From assembly GCA_008711295.1 (NCBI GenBank), contig VUYV01000074.1, forward strand, positions 3,008,080 to 3,072,079: a stretch of 64,000 nucleotides of DNA. Reading direction: 5' to 3'. The notes under the pieces were generated by a model. It had not been told where the DNA came from and ran no database searches. It saw nothing but the letters and a program-made list of their open reading frames with translations. Source of the DNA: Anarhynchus alexandrinus. Taxonomy: Eukaryota > Chordata > Aves > Charadriiformes > Charadriidae. The position numbers and the translations under genes were made by a program. This document shows, piece after piece, positions 26,101 through 36,900 of this stretch; position 1 is the stretch's first letter; the number at the start of each line of letters is the position of its first letter.

Positions 26101-27240
26101 GCTTGTACCCATCTCAGGTGAGATCAGGTAAGCGCACCAGGCGTAGCCCCTGGTGTTAGGTGGTGCTGGGGAAGATGGAGAGGAGGGGAAGGGGCTGTGG
26201 CAGTGGTCTGTTGAGTTGCTCCTGTGATGTAGGAAACCTGCTGTGAGCTCAGCAGGCTCTTGCTGGTGGTTCAGGAGTGCTGGAGGAGCCTGAGCTGGGA
26301 TCTTGCTGGTGGTAGGTAGGGCTCTCCCGTGGCTGGGGAGGGCTCTGCACTCCTCCCTGCAGCGCGTTCCTGGGAGCACCTCCTCACCTTGTGCTCAGCA
26401 AGGAGGAATCGGGAAGGTGCACTGGAAATGCTTGCAATCTTTTGCTCCTGTGCCCAGCAGTCCTCCGTTGAGCTGTGCTTACAGGGTTAGAGCTAAATGA
26501 GACACCTACCCTGCTTCTCGTGGCAAGGAGCTGTTGCAGGGTAGGGAGGGCACGTGATCGACTGCTCTGTTTGCTCTGATGTCGGTTCCTGCATGAAGAT
26601 GGCTTTTTGCACCACTTTATTGGTAGCAGTTTTGGGGATGCTCTGCTTGTCTCCAGCCTGGAGAGAGGCTGGTGCGAGCTTGCAGCGTCCAGATTGTCCA
26701 GTTTGCAGATTGCAAGGAAGTCAGTGGTGGGTCCTTCTGCTGCCATGTGCTGGAGAAGGCAGCCTAGAGAGCCGTTAGCACCCTGAGCAGCACAGCCTGC
26801 TTCCTTTCATCTCCCTGTGAACCTGGAGTCCCCGTGTGCTCAGAGAAGTTGGGGTTAAATGATGCCCAAAGGCGAGGGAGTCAGCGTGGCGGGGAGCAGC
26901 AGCACCTCCTGGGCAGAGGCTCAGCTGCACCGAGGTGTTGGGGCCATGGGTGGGTTTCAGCCCTGTGGGGGACCCCTCTCCCCCTCGCAACGCACCCATG
27001 GGTCGGTCAGTCACCACCCGCAGCGGGTGGTTCGAGCGCTTGCCGTTCGTGCGTGTACTCCGCAATTAGGCACCGGTCTGCTTCACCGCAGGTCCTCAAA
27101 TAAAAGTCTGAAGTGCTGTCATTAGGCTGGGAGGGCAGGCGGCTGCGCTCCCATCTGGATGTTTGGTTTCCTCTCTTCCCCCCTCTCCCCACCCCTTTAA
27201 AAAGGTGTTTGGTTTCCCCTTGCTCCATGGCGCTCACCCC

Positions 27241-27490
27241 GCTCTTTGGGAGCCGGCGAAACGAGCCGGCTCTTGTTCCGGCCCTGCATCCCGCTCGGCG
27301 GGGCGGTGGCGGACCCCTTCCAGCGGGGCGGTTGGGAGCAGCCCAGGGTGAGCCAACCCCGCTCCCAGGGGGCAGCCGGTGCCCGGACCTCACACCGCCG
27401 GCACGCTCCGGGGCTCAGCGCTCTGGACGCCGGGGCAGGATGGGGGATTTTGTCTGCTCGTTCAGAGTGAAATCACAGCGGGGCCGTTGT
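27241..27490. promoter_or_regulatory. CpG-island-like patch about 1 kb upstream of ΔN start
   Basis: I count about 24 CpG in about 250 bp at roughly two-thirds G+C, giving an observed/expected ratio near 0.8. That passes the common CpG-island thresholds by hand count. It includes GC-box-like GGGGCGG motifs (27299-27305, 27325-27331) and a hairpin AGCCGG/CCGGCT (27251-27256, 27266-27271). The ΔN core promoter itself is CpG-poor, so this is a separate feature. It could be an alternative promoter, an enhancer or a methylation-regulated element. Confidence 0.5.
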
Positions 27491-28184
27491 GATCTGCCTG
27501 TCTGCTTGCTTTGTCCTCCCGCAGATGGAGTCCGAGGGGGCTGAGGAGTCAGCGCTTTTCCTATCTGTCTCTTCAAAATCTTTACTTCGCTGTGGGCACA
27601 GTGTCCAGGTGGTTTTTACTGAGTGGTACCCAACAACTTCTCCCATATATTAAAATCACAAGTCCCTTTGGATGAGTTGCTTTTTTTTATTTCTTGTAAC
27701 ACTTGCTGTTTTAAGCAAGATTATTTTAAGGCTTATTACTGTGGCATGAGTTAGAAAAAATTGCAAAGGGGGGAAAAAAATGTAGCTGGAGTGATGTCCT
27801 GCGAAAGCAGGACTTGTTGGCTGTAAGTGTGGATGAGGGCACACAGATGATGAATGTAGCTGAATTACGGTGCATGAAAGGGCAATTGCTTCTTGGAAAG
27901 CTCCTTGTGGGTTTTGTCCCAAGCATGCAGCAGCCAGAGATTCGGCTGTGTTATTGTACAGCCAGTCTCAAGCGTTGCATCTCGATACCTTCCCAAACAT
28001 TTTGTGCTTTGGTAGTGGGAAAGCCTGTACCTACAAAAAAAAAAAAAAAAACCCCAAACCAAAAACTGGAATCTTCTCAGAAAATAAATAAATAGAATTT
28101 TCTCAGAGCGGCTCCTTTGCAGCAACTCCATGACTGTCTTTTGAGTTCCCAAACTTGTAGAAAAGTGACAGGGGAAAGTTATAG

Positions 28185-28280
28185 TTTCCCTTCTTTTCTC
28201 TCTCTCTCTCCCTCTCTCTCTCTCTCTTTTTTCCTTCTTTTTTTTTTNTCCCCCCCCTCCTTCCCTTCCCTTTGCTTTTT
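28185..28280. repeat. Long pure pyrimidine tract (CT microsatellite plus T/C runs)
   Basis: Every base from 28185 to 28273 is C or T apart from one N at 28248, then G, then CTTTTT. The core is (CT)n at about 28198-28227. The tract ends about 150 bp upstream of the ΔN TATA box. Such tracts can form triplex (H-DNA) and bind GAGA- or poly-pyrimidine-binding factors. The N shows the assembler struggled here. Confidence 0.85.
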
Positions 28281-28329
28281 AGAGATTGGTGATAAGGAAT
28301 TCTAACTACTTAATGAGCTGGGAGAGGCC

Positions 28330-28460
28330 TCTCTCCATTGGAGTGGAGGACTCCAGGTGGCACTTTGACAGATTGGACAGGTAAGGCAGGAGAGCCCCAC
28401 CTCCTCCTCCTTGCCTATAGTTAGGTATATAAGGGAAACTTCAATTATGCAGAGAGGCAC
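28330..28460 (+). promoter_or_regulatory. TP63: ΔNp63 internal core promoter (P2)
   Basis: The TATA box TATATAAG is at 28426-28433. About 33 bases downstream a CA dinucleotide (28458-28459) fits a start site, matching the position expected from the human ΔN mRNA. Upstream are two inverted CCAAT motifs (ATTGG at 28337-28341 and 28372-28376) and a CAGGTG E-box (28354-28359) of the ZEB/Snail type. NF-Y/CCAAT use at the ΔNp63 promoter has been reported in the literature as I recall it. This promoter drives the dominant epithelial isoform. The start nucleotide is inferred, not observed. Confidence 0.85.
28426..28433 (+). promoter_or_regulatory. TP63: TATA box of ΔNp63 promoter
   Basis: TATATAAG fits the TATAWAAR consensus and lies 162 bases upstream of the ΔN initiator ATG. 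The surrounding GTTAGG...GGGAAAC is the only good TATA context near this exon. Confidence 0.85.
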
Positions 28461-28539
28461 ACTCTGAGTCCTGTTATCTTCCAAGTAGCATCATATATTT
28501 TTAGGGTCTTCTAGGGGGTGGGAGGTGTTTGTCAAAATC

Positions 28540-28587
28540 CTGGAGCCAGAAGAAAGAACAGCAGCATTGATCAATTTGACTGCTAAC
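28540..28587 (+). other. TP63: Possible CTG-initiated N-terminal extension of ΔNp63
   Basis: CTG at 28540-28542 has A at -3 and G at +4, is in frame with the ΔN ATG and lies 16 codons upstream. The extension reads LEPEERTAALINLTAN (first residue Met if initiated). Compared with the human leader as I remember it, the changes inside this stretch are synonymous (an Arg, a Leu and a Thr codon), which hints at coding constraint. No experimental evidence can be seen here, and conserved 5' UTR function at the RNA level is the main alternative. Confidence 0.3.
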
Positions 28588-28629
28588 ATGTTGTACCTGG
28601 AAAACAATGCCCAGTCCCAGTATAGCGAG
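28588..28629 (+). CDS. TP63: TP63 ΔN-specific coding exon (14 codons)
   Basis: ATG (A at -3) opens 14 codons reading MLYLENNAQSQYSE, ending in phase 0 at donor GTAAGG. This is the unmistakable ΔNp63 N-terminus; the human form, from memory, has Thr for Ser10 and Phe for Tyr12. It replaces the TA module, giving a protein that binds p63 sites without the canonical TAD. It acts as a repressor of TA forms and an activator through alternative activation sequences in basal epithelium. It splices to exon 4 (Pro15 onward). The exon is too short to be found by length alone; the assignment rests on sequence identity, the upstream promoter and phase compatibility. Confidence 0.97.
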
Positions 28630-29089
28630 GTAAGGATTCTAGGTTTGAGCTATCATATATTTAATATATTTTTATTTTTAGTGAATGCATGTGATTTCTT
28701 CACCCTTGTAGTCCTGAAGTTAGGTGTAGAATATACACTTGGGTTTGTTTGTTTTTTTTAAACTTTTGCACTTTACAATGGGAAGCGGAGTTTACTGGGC
28801 TAAATATCTGAATAAGAGTGAACTTTGAGTCTTGACATTTGGGATAGCAAATTTGTTTTGGGAAACTTGGTTGGCCAAACATAACTTTCCTTCATTGGAG
28901 AAGCAAGGCAAAGCAGTCGCTTACTGTGGGCAATGCATACAGATTGCGTTCCTGCAGCAGTCTGAACAGTATCTGTGTTGACTGCGTTATAACTCATTTA
29001 CTAGTCTTTTATTGCCAAAATTGCTGCTCATTGTTAAAAATGGATGGTATCTAGGAAAGAACCAAAAATGCATTATAAACCTCTTCTTA

Positions 29090-29360
29090 AGTTACCTTTT
29101 CAAGTAAAATAATATGCAAACAAAGGTTCTGCGCTGTAAACGTTGCATTAGCGTCCACACCAATAACTCTTTTCCTCAGTGCTGCTAATACCTTGCCTCA
29201 TGACTCGCAGCAGCAGCAAGAGATTTCATACAGGGTGTTTGTCTAAACGTATTACATGAGGATGAATGTGTGTACAATGGATGCGTTTTACTTTCTACAG
29301 CCCTCTGCACCGCATGGGTGCGAGTGGAACGCAAACTTCAGATGCAGCTTTGATATCTTT
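29090..29360. promoter_or_regulatory. Possible conserved enhancer with overlapping POU and SOX motifs
   Basis: ATGCAAAC (29114-29121) overlaps AACAAAG (29119-29125), a POU-like and SOX-like pair, in sequence that keeps several isolated CpGs (for example GTAAACGTTGC, TTAGCGTCC, CTAAACGTATT and GATGCGTTTT) in an otherwise CpG-poor intron. It lies 0.5-0.9 kb downstream of the ΔN exon. Retained CpGs and motif density suggest constraint, but I cannot align it. Confidence 0.3.
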
Positions 29361-29565
29361 ATTATTTTTTTTTTATTTAATTGCTTTTAACCAACTGGGT
29401 CGATGCTTTGTAAGGTGGCAGAGGAGAGAATTGCTACACGCTGTGCAAATCTTTGAGGAAGTTACCTGGGGTTGAGGGAGATCTAACGACAATATTGGTT
29501 TACATTCCAGCGGAGACAGCAGCTGTGTTGACACTCGTCAGAATGGCAATGCAGCAAAAGCTCCT

Positions 29566-29592
29566 CTGTGTGTGTGAGTGTGTATGTGTGTA
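29566..29592. repeat. TG-rich microsatellite
   Basis: A short interrupted (TG)n run with GAG and ATG interruptions. Minor simple repeat. Confidence 0.8.
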
Positions 29593-30240
29593 TTCCTGGT
29601 GAAAATGCTTCAAGTGGAGGGCACGGGGTGTAAGACCTGAAGCAGACAGAAGCTCAGCCTCTCGGAAAAGAAAACAAAATAGGGATTGCAAGGCCAAGAG
29701 CGCGGCTAGGGGATGCGATAGCTGGCGAGGAAAAGCCTGTTAAAAGTGCACTTGGGGTTTGCACGCCTGGGATGGCAGGTCTGCCGCTCGGGGAGAGCGA
29801 GGGGTAAACTGAAACCCGCGTGCTTTCCCCGTCCCCCCCTTCTGCAGGGTGTGCAGACACCCAGCCTGCGCCGGGTTCCTGGCTGCTGCCGCCACACAGA
29901 AGACCCAAATCGGTGACTTTTTTTTTTTCTTAGGTTAATTATAAACTCTTAAATGTGGAGAGAGCACTTCTTGGAGTGTTTGCTTGGCGTTATTTGTCTG
30001 CTGCTATCTGATCAACTTTCGCTGAATAGCAGCGGTGGGGCTGCGGAGTCCCTATGGTTGACTTGCTGGGCTCATCTGTCAGAAGCGATGTGCTCAGGAG
30101 CGTTCTTGCTCCGCTTAAATGACGCTCATCACTGTTGCTGTCAGGGGAGGATTTTTTTAAAAGGCTATAGCTCTTTTCTTTTTTTCTTTTAATTTTTTTC
30201 CCTCCACCCCCCTTTCCCTTTCATGGCTTTGAACATGGGG

Positions 30241-30440
30241 CACCGACGTTGTTCATCCAGCGAAGTGTTGTGCGCTGGGGAAGGCAAACCCGATTAGCAT
30301 TGACTTGGCTTTATTTCTGGGAAAGAGTAGACTTTCTAACGACCTGTCTTGAGAGACGGAGGCTTGTTAATGCTCAATTAAAATATATTGGTGATGATGA
30401 ACCTCGCCCATCGTAAGCTTGAAAACAAGATGTGGGCTTT
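30241..30440. promoter_or_regulatory. Possible conserved non-coding block
   Basis: Contains homeodomain-like TTAATGCTCAATTAAAATATATTGG-type sequence (about 30367-30391), GATTAGCATTGAC (30292-30304) and several isolated CpGs (ACGACC, GACGG, CTCGCCC, ATCGTAAG). It lies 1.8 kb downstream of the ΔN start. The composition resembles conserved enhancers, but this is inference only. Confidence 0.25.
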
Positions 30441-30724
30441 GGCACGGTTTCCTTAAAAGTGGAAGAAGGAGGAAAAAAGAAACCCTCTCATTGTGGAAAC
30501 AGGAGTAGCAATTTGTTGCAGCTGGTGCTTTCTGGAGTTTAGATTTTAGAACTGTTGCTGGATTGGGCAGAAGGTGGCCATACCAACTCTAAAAAAAACT
30601 TGGTATAAACTGCAGTCTGGGTTTAAAAACAGACAAAAAGCAGACAGAAAGGGGGGGGATGACTCAAAATTTTTTTTCCTCTGTTGAAATAAAATTTTAA
30701 AATGGAGAGCAGGGAGTCCCCTCC

Positions 30725-30985
30725 CACCCGAAGCTCATTTCTCAGGGTGCTTTTCCCAGCTGCCCCAGGATGCTCACTGCCTGCTTGCAGATGCCGAGCT
30801 CTGCCCTCCGCACCCGCGGGCGCCGTAGCGCGTTCCACCCCGCAGCCTGGAACCGGCCCTTGCGCAAGCCCCGGTGCAGGCTACATGGTCAGGGTGGCGA
30901 GCTCACACCATCGCCCACGGCCTTACAGTGCCCGTGCCCGCAAACACGGTGCCGAATGCCCAGGTGAGATGAGGAGTTCCTCCCA
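30725..30985. promoter_or_regulatory. CpG-rich patch about 2.3 kb downstream of ΔN start
   Basis: I count about 20 CpG in about 260 bp, densest at 30793-30960 (ACCCGCGGGCGCCGTAGCGCG core, 30812-30832), with G+C near two-thirds. This meets or nearly meets island criteria by hand count. No exon is recognised nearby. It may be an enhancer-type orphan CpG island or the remnant of one. Confidence 0.45.
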
Positions 30986-33900
30986 AACGGGCAAAATCTG
31001 GTTGAGAAAAGCTGAGAAAGGGGAGAAGGGTGTTGAAGTGAATCACAGCCCTGAAAGGCTGGAGGTGGAACCTGCCCCAACCACTTTTCCAGCTTAATCT
31101 AACCCAGCATTTGATGTGGGTTGACTATAAGAACGATTAAGCTCTCTGTTGGCAGAGCACTGGACTTGATGACCCTGGAGATCTGTTCCTGTGTGTTTAT
31201 GAGTAGGAGATGTGAAAAGGAGAGAGACATCGGGGTGGTTATAATGGAGTGATGAGGTGCTGATGAACAGGAACCCTTCAGATCTCACTGTGTCTTCCTA
31301 CCTCATCTCCACATCTGGGATTTTAGGTGTTGTGCACAAATATTTGCGGGGGAGCATGGACAAAACTGGGTGTGAAGAGGGTCTCTGCAAGTTTGTCCAG
31401 TCTTGCCCAAGTTTCCTGGGTGCTGGGAGGGGAGGAAGAGAGCGATAGAGATTCCCTTTGGGGACTCTGGATTCTTCTGCAGTTTGGCTGAGATGGTGAT
31501 GCAGAGTTTGGAGTGTTTGCTAAAATCAAATTGCCAAAAGAATAAACACCTCTTGTTCAAACACTGATAAGAAATACGTGCCGTGACTTTTGATTATATC
31601 CTTCAGCCTTCCCAAAGATCTTCCTGCTCTTTGTGGGAGAGAGACAAATTAAAGAATCTCTTTCCGTTTAGATTTTTATCACAGATTTGGGAGGGGAGTG
31701 GGGGAAACTAGTTCTATATTAAAACATCTTGTGCTCTGCTTTATGCCTTTTTGGCAGCATTCCTTCATACTGCAAATTAAAAAAACTGTACAGATCGCTG
31801 CAAATATCTCTGAGGGGTAGGATAGCCTGTTCAGAAGGGTGCATTTTTGGTTTTGTTTTTCTTTTCCTTCTTAGCTTTTTAAATAATAATTCGGATGCGT
31901 GTGTTTTGAGCTGTAGTGTCCTGGATGCAAGTCCTCCCTCTTCGCAGGAGCAGACATGTGGGTCTCTGGGGTGGCCTGGAAGGCCTGGGTCCTGAGGGAG
32001 CTGGACTTCCTCAGTTCGAAGAACGCTTCTTGAACCTATCTGGGACATAGGTTCTGCAAACATTAGTTTAAGGTTAAGGAATCTGGGAATTGAGCTGTAG
32101 CTCACTTTTGAGCATCAGTTTCATTGGTGTGCAGTAGAAGTGGGACTGGGGTCTATCCTTGCTGTCAGCCTGGATTTGGCTGTGAACCACCAAAGAACAA
32201 AGCCATGACCCCTCTGGTGCTGCTTTCCTTCACTGGTTTTGCCACATGGCAGTGGTCACCCCGACTGCATTTGGCAAAGGCTCTTCCCTCCTGCTGCCTG
32301 TTCTCTCTGGCCCTTGGCCAATCCTGGGGCAAAGGAAGCAGTCTGAGGGATGCTGCCTGGTCACTGCCCAGGAGAGCAGCCCGCCTGCTCCCTTCGTACA
32401 GTCTGGAGGTATCAGGGAGAAAGGCTCGTCAGTGCAGTACCCTCTGCACCCCACATCTCGTCCTATCCCAAGATGAAAGCACTTGGATAGATGCTACATG
32501 AAGCCTAATGAGTTTCTCAAGGAAGGTTTTGGCTAAACCTGACCCTTTCTCCTGGTCCTTCCTCCTCCTGTTTGTGACAGTGTCTCAGGGTTCTGTTGGC
32601 TCTGAGTAGGAAAACACTCCCGATCCCTGGGAAGAAACCTCTCCCTGAGCTGTGCAGGGTTCAGGTATGAGTGCTGTGCCTTTCAGTGGCCTCTGCTTAT
32701 TGAAATAGTATCAACACCCCTAAAGTTTGGGCACAGTCTCTCATTAGGAGCAGAAATGCACTGGGGGAGATGCACTTGGGGTTGTGTTCCTTGACAGTGT
32801 CCAGCTGCAATTCCAGTTACACGTCTTGTGTATCCATCCTTTGACTTTGCTATAACTGCACTTAGGGGTCTAAAGTTTTTGTCACGTGACATCTGTGCAG
32901 GCTTGTGAGGCATGTGTCTTACCCTTAGGCTGCAAAGGTCTTCTGCAAGGCCCTGTATAACCAGGTACCTTTTCCTTTGAGATGTTTTAAAACTGCAATC
33001 TAATTGCAAAGGTTTAACCTGAGATAGAAAAACCTAAGGCTAGATACATATATATCTTTTGCTTGGAGAGAGAAAGTGGATGCTACTGCCCTGTTTGGGT
33101 CTTCCAACGAAGAGATTGAAGTAATCTAGAGAGATGGGCAGTGGGAAGCTGAGATCTGCATCTTCCTGCGTGCTCCTGTCTCCCTCCTAGCTGAAACAAG
33201 AGGACCACTCTGGGGAGAAATGCAGGGAAGGGCAAGAGTTGAGTGTGTTTCCAACAAAAGTCCAACCACTTGTTATTGTAGCATGTTTGTCATGCCATGG
33301 ATGGTCTTCTGTTGTTTCATAATAAGGTACTGAAAAATCTTGATGAATCAGTATTGATAGTAGAGGTAATGTGATCCCATGTTGAGCAGTGAAGCAGGGA
33401 TGTTACCTGGAGAAACCATCTCTTTGCTTTAGACAGAAGGACTGGACTTCGCCAGTCTAAGGCTGTGGGTGTAGCCCAGAAAGAAGTGATTGTAACCTGC
33501 ATGTGGGTGGAAAGAATGAATGAGTGTATCCTTTAATAGACAAAAATGAAACCTAGTGACGTTCTGTCCGTCTGCACAGCTTTAACTTCTTAGTGTGCGG
33601 CATGCGATACTTCTGCAGAAGTCAGGATAGTTTGACTGTGTATGAAGTGTCCTTACTGCTCAGTAACACACGTGTTTGGCGGTTTGCACAGTAATGCAAT
33701 TACACTGGACATCAGGTTGGAAATTGCATCTCCATTTTACAATTTTCTGTGCTGAAAATGAGTGTTAATAAGAAGTATGAAATTAGGGACAGGGGATCTT
33801 CTCAGTTGCTGGCAAATTGTTAGCTTGCTTCATTTGGCAAGAAACTAATACTGGGTATTTTCTAGAATTAAAAGGTTTTCACTGTGAGAGATGGGAAAGA

Positions 33901-36900
33901 GCTGCAATTGCAGTGCAGTGAGGGCATTTTACATCTTGAACCTGTGATTGTAACTGATGGCTCATTTTTGTTTGCTGTAAGTTGGCCTCAGTTGAGATGG
34001 GACAAAATTATCCATATACTTTCTGTTCAGGATTACTCCTCAGGGAATACAAGAACAGCTGTTTTGACTGGCTATTTTTACCAGTGTGGTGGCTGGAATC
34101 TTCCCCAATGTCACCAACACCTGAATTCCCCGACTTCTTCTGACACAAGCCCAGTTATGTTATTGCCTAGCTGCCTCAGGAGCTGTTTTTCTTTCTTCTT
34201 ACTTTGTCTTTTTTAATAACGAAGTAACGGTTTTAAGTTGAGTGAAATTGCTTTTCTTCTCTCCCCTGTCCCTTGAGCATAGAGATACACAAAGCAGACA
34301 AAGCTTTCTTTTGTTGTATGTGTTTCAACCCATCTGGTGGTGACCTTTTGGGTTGCGTCTGCCAAGTTATGCCTAGCGGAAGGGTTTATTTCCAGTTGCG
34401 GCTCTCTTTTCTGAGACACAAGCTTCGCTACTTCCATGAGGAAGACGTGGCATCTGCAACAGCAAAGCTGTGGATGTGGGATGTGAGAGGGTGTAAACCG
34501 TTGTGCTTTATGCTTGCTTTCCTCTGGAAGACGTTAGCTATAACTAGTGGAGAAACTACTTATTTCATTATCGTGAAGGGCTGAATAAAAGCGGGTGTTG
34601 CCTGGCTCAAGGCAAATTTTAAATTCTATTTACAAAATGTTCCCACTGAAAAAAAAAATATCTGGAAACGCTTCAGAAAGGAGCTCTTGCACCAATGGAT
34701 TTGCGCTAGACACTGTTAAGCCCTGTTATTTCTCTGGCACTGCCTCCAACGCCTCTTGAGAATGTGCAGAGTAGGCAATAAAACGAATGCAACTCTTTTA
34801 AAGCGAGGTTGCATAAATCATCAGAAAGGAGAGGAGCTTCTGGTATACCAACAGCAACACTCCATCCTCTCCAGCAGAGAAGTGAGCTCAAGCTCTCCGT
34901 TTGTGCCACTTGGTCTGGATAAGTGTCAAGTCACTTTTGGTATCAAGTGGAATTAAGAGGAAAACAACTTCTCTCTGAGGATGTTGAGGTTCAAATTTTT
35001 TTCACTTGAAAGCGTTTTCCAGCTTCTCTGCTGTCTCGGTGCCATGATCGCCCTGCAGTCCCTTGACAACTAACCGAGGCTGTGATCTTAGAGTGATACG
35101 TGAGCTCAGCCATGGTTAGGCATGTGGGTGGGTCTCTCCAAGTGAATAAACTTGCTGTTCTTCAAAAACTTCCTGTTTAGTTTTGGTTTCTTCAGTTATA
35201 GTATTAAATAATTGCTGAGAAATCTTCCAGTCTTCGGTCTCCCAGATGGAGCTTCCCATCAGAGCTTTGCGGTGCTGGGAGAAGATGCTGTAACTGTCAG
35301 AGCAATTAGAGAGCTGCTCTCCAGTAGGGGCAAACCATGGGACCAAACTACTGCCTTAGCGGAGCAGTCCAGGAGAAACGGAGTTTGCAGGCTGTGATTT
35401 GGCTGCGAACTACTGAGAAGGAAGTGCAGTGAAACAGAGGGGTGAACTGATTTTTTATGAACAGACTGGCTCCCGGGGGAGAGTCCCAACTCTTTTTCTA
35501 AAGAAGAGCCTATGAGAGGCTTTCCAGGTTTAGCTTAGCTGCTTGCAATTACCTTGAGCAAGGAGCAAATAGAGTAGGATGAGATTTTTAAGACAGTTGG
35601 GGTTTATTTCTTACAGAAATGCTCCTTCTAATATAAGGAGCAAAATCAGTAAGAAATGACTGCTCAGGAAGTCTCAGATAAGACACACGAAAGCTTTAGT
35701 TCCTTGGTATTGGCAAAATAAACTTGAATCTTTGGGAATTTGAATCTGCACTTGATGACTTTTTTTTTGAAATTACTGACCATTGTGATGAGCTCCACGC
35801 ACAAGCAAGCAACAAAAACATGGGATATGGGTGTTTTTGTGTTTTGTTTTACTTCTTAATTTGTACTAGGTATGAGTGATTTGGGAGTTGATCCAAGAGC
35901 ACTCAATGATATCTTGTATTTTTGCAAATCCCCTGCCGCTGCTGTTTCACCTGGAGTCCTAATGGTACAACTAAAGGAGCAGTGTTCTAACCAGGATGTG
36001 TGTGCGCGTTAGTATCTAAAATAGATGGCTCGAGGTGTGATGTATTTCTGGGCTTGTGCTCAGTCGTCCGCTCTGTTTGGAAGTGGACCCAAGCGGCAAG
36101 GCTGAGCATGCTTGAAAATTAATGCATTGATTGGAGCCCAGCAGTCTCTTGGGATTGATTCCAGAGTTTGGATCCGGATTAAACTTCCCCCCAAGGACTT
36201 TGGGAAGTGGTAGACAAGGGGACCTGGTGAAATTTGAGATGAGTCCAACTTCCTCAAGATGGCAAGAAGATGAATGTTTTTACCAAGGGCAAGAGAGTGG
36301 GAGGAAACGCCCAGTTTAGGGAGGGAAGGGGAAATATTTTATGGTGGGGTAGTGTCTGGGAATGAAAGGGATGGATTGTGTCTCAGCAGATACGAATCTT
36401 TCAGTTTTAATCCACGTCTAGGAAGTAAATACAAAGAACCTTGCTGACTTCTGGGAATGGGGAGAGGGGAGGAGGTGCAGCTCTGGGCTTTTCTGCTGTG
36501 CTGCTGAGGCAGAAATCCCTGTGCTGCAGAGCTGCAGTCCAGCTGCGTAAGGGATCTGATGCACAGGGCTGGTACGTGATGCCTCAGGAGCGGAGGTGAA
36601 CAGAACAATAGGAATAGGTGGATGCTTTCAGCCTGTAGCTTTATAGGACTTAAGCATGCTGCCAACAAAAGTGTCAAGTCAGCAAGTGGATCTCTCTGCT
36701 GCATGGGAAATGACTTAAAGTATTTCATCATTTTGCTTGGGGTTTTTTGTTTGTGGGTTTTTTTTTTTTTTTCAGGTGACATCGTGGCTGTGCATCACAA
36801 AATACTTTTGGGGGGCATGATTGCTCAAAGGAAAGAATAAAATTCTGACTGCTCTGTAGAATTTGGATTCTGCAAATTTTTAAGTTGTGTGTCTGAGATC

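Larger units (their letters stand above)
13096..28458 (+). other. TP63: TP63 intron 3, part upstream of the ΔN start
   Basis: About 15.4 kb between exon 3 and the inferred ΔN transcription start. Listed separately are the 679-bp duplication (18990-20347), an inverted pair of GATA motifs (23067-23133), a CpG-island-like patch (27241-27490), a pyrimidine tract (28185-28280) and the ΔN core promoter. The stretches 13096-18989, 20348-23060, 23134-27240 and 27491-28184 show only ordinary intronic sequence: C or T runs (for example 13262-13275, 23550-23570 and 25074-25087) and chance ORFs up to 194 codons with no recognisable protein family. Confidence 0.85.
28459..28629 (+). other. TP63: ΔNp63 first exon (exon 3'), 5' UTR plus coding start
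   Basis: The inferred start is at 28459 and the donor GTAAGG at 28630. The leader (28459-28587) has no ATG. From memory it resembles the human ΔN leader closely (for example CTGTTATCTTC and AAAATCCTGGAGCCAGAAGAA), which anchors the exon. The last in-frame stop before the ATG is TAG at 28486-28488, so the leader is open in the ΔN frame for 33 codons. Confidence 0.88.

Noticed and set aside
28581..28595. p53-family half-site (TAACATGTTG) over the ΔN ATG
   Set aside because: Matches only 8 of 10 positions of RRRCWWGYYY and has no second half-site. Coding constraint on the ATG explains the sequence.
31160..31205. CR1-like tail (GGACTTGATGACCCTGGAGATCTG)
   Set aside because: Only about 25 bases resemble the CR1 3' end, with no flanking match and no terminal ATTCTRTG repeat. 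Too weak to call.
34583..34610. AATAAA motif near 34585 as a poly(A) site
   Set aside because: Common hexamer in AT-rich intron. The downstream GU-rich element is weak compared with the site at 2025.
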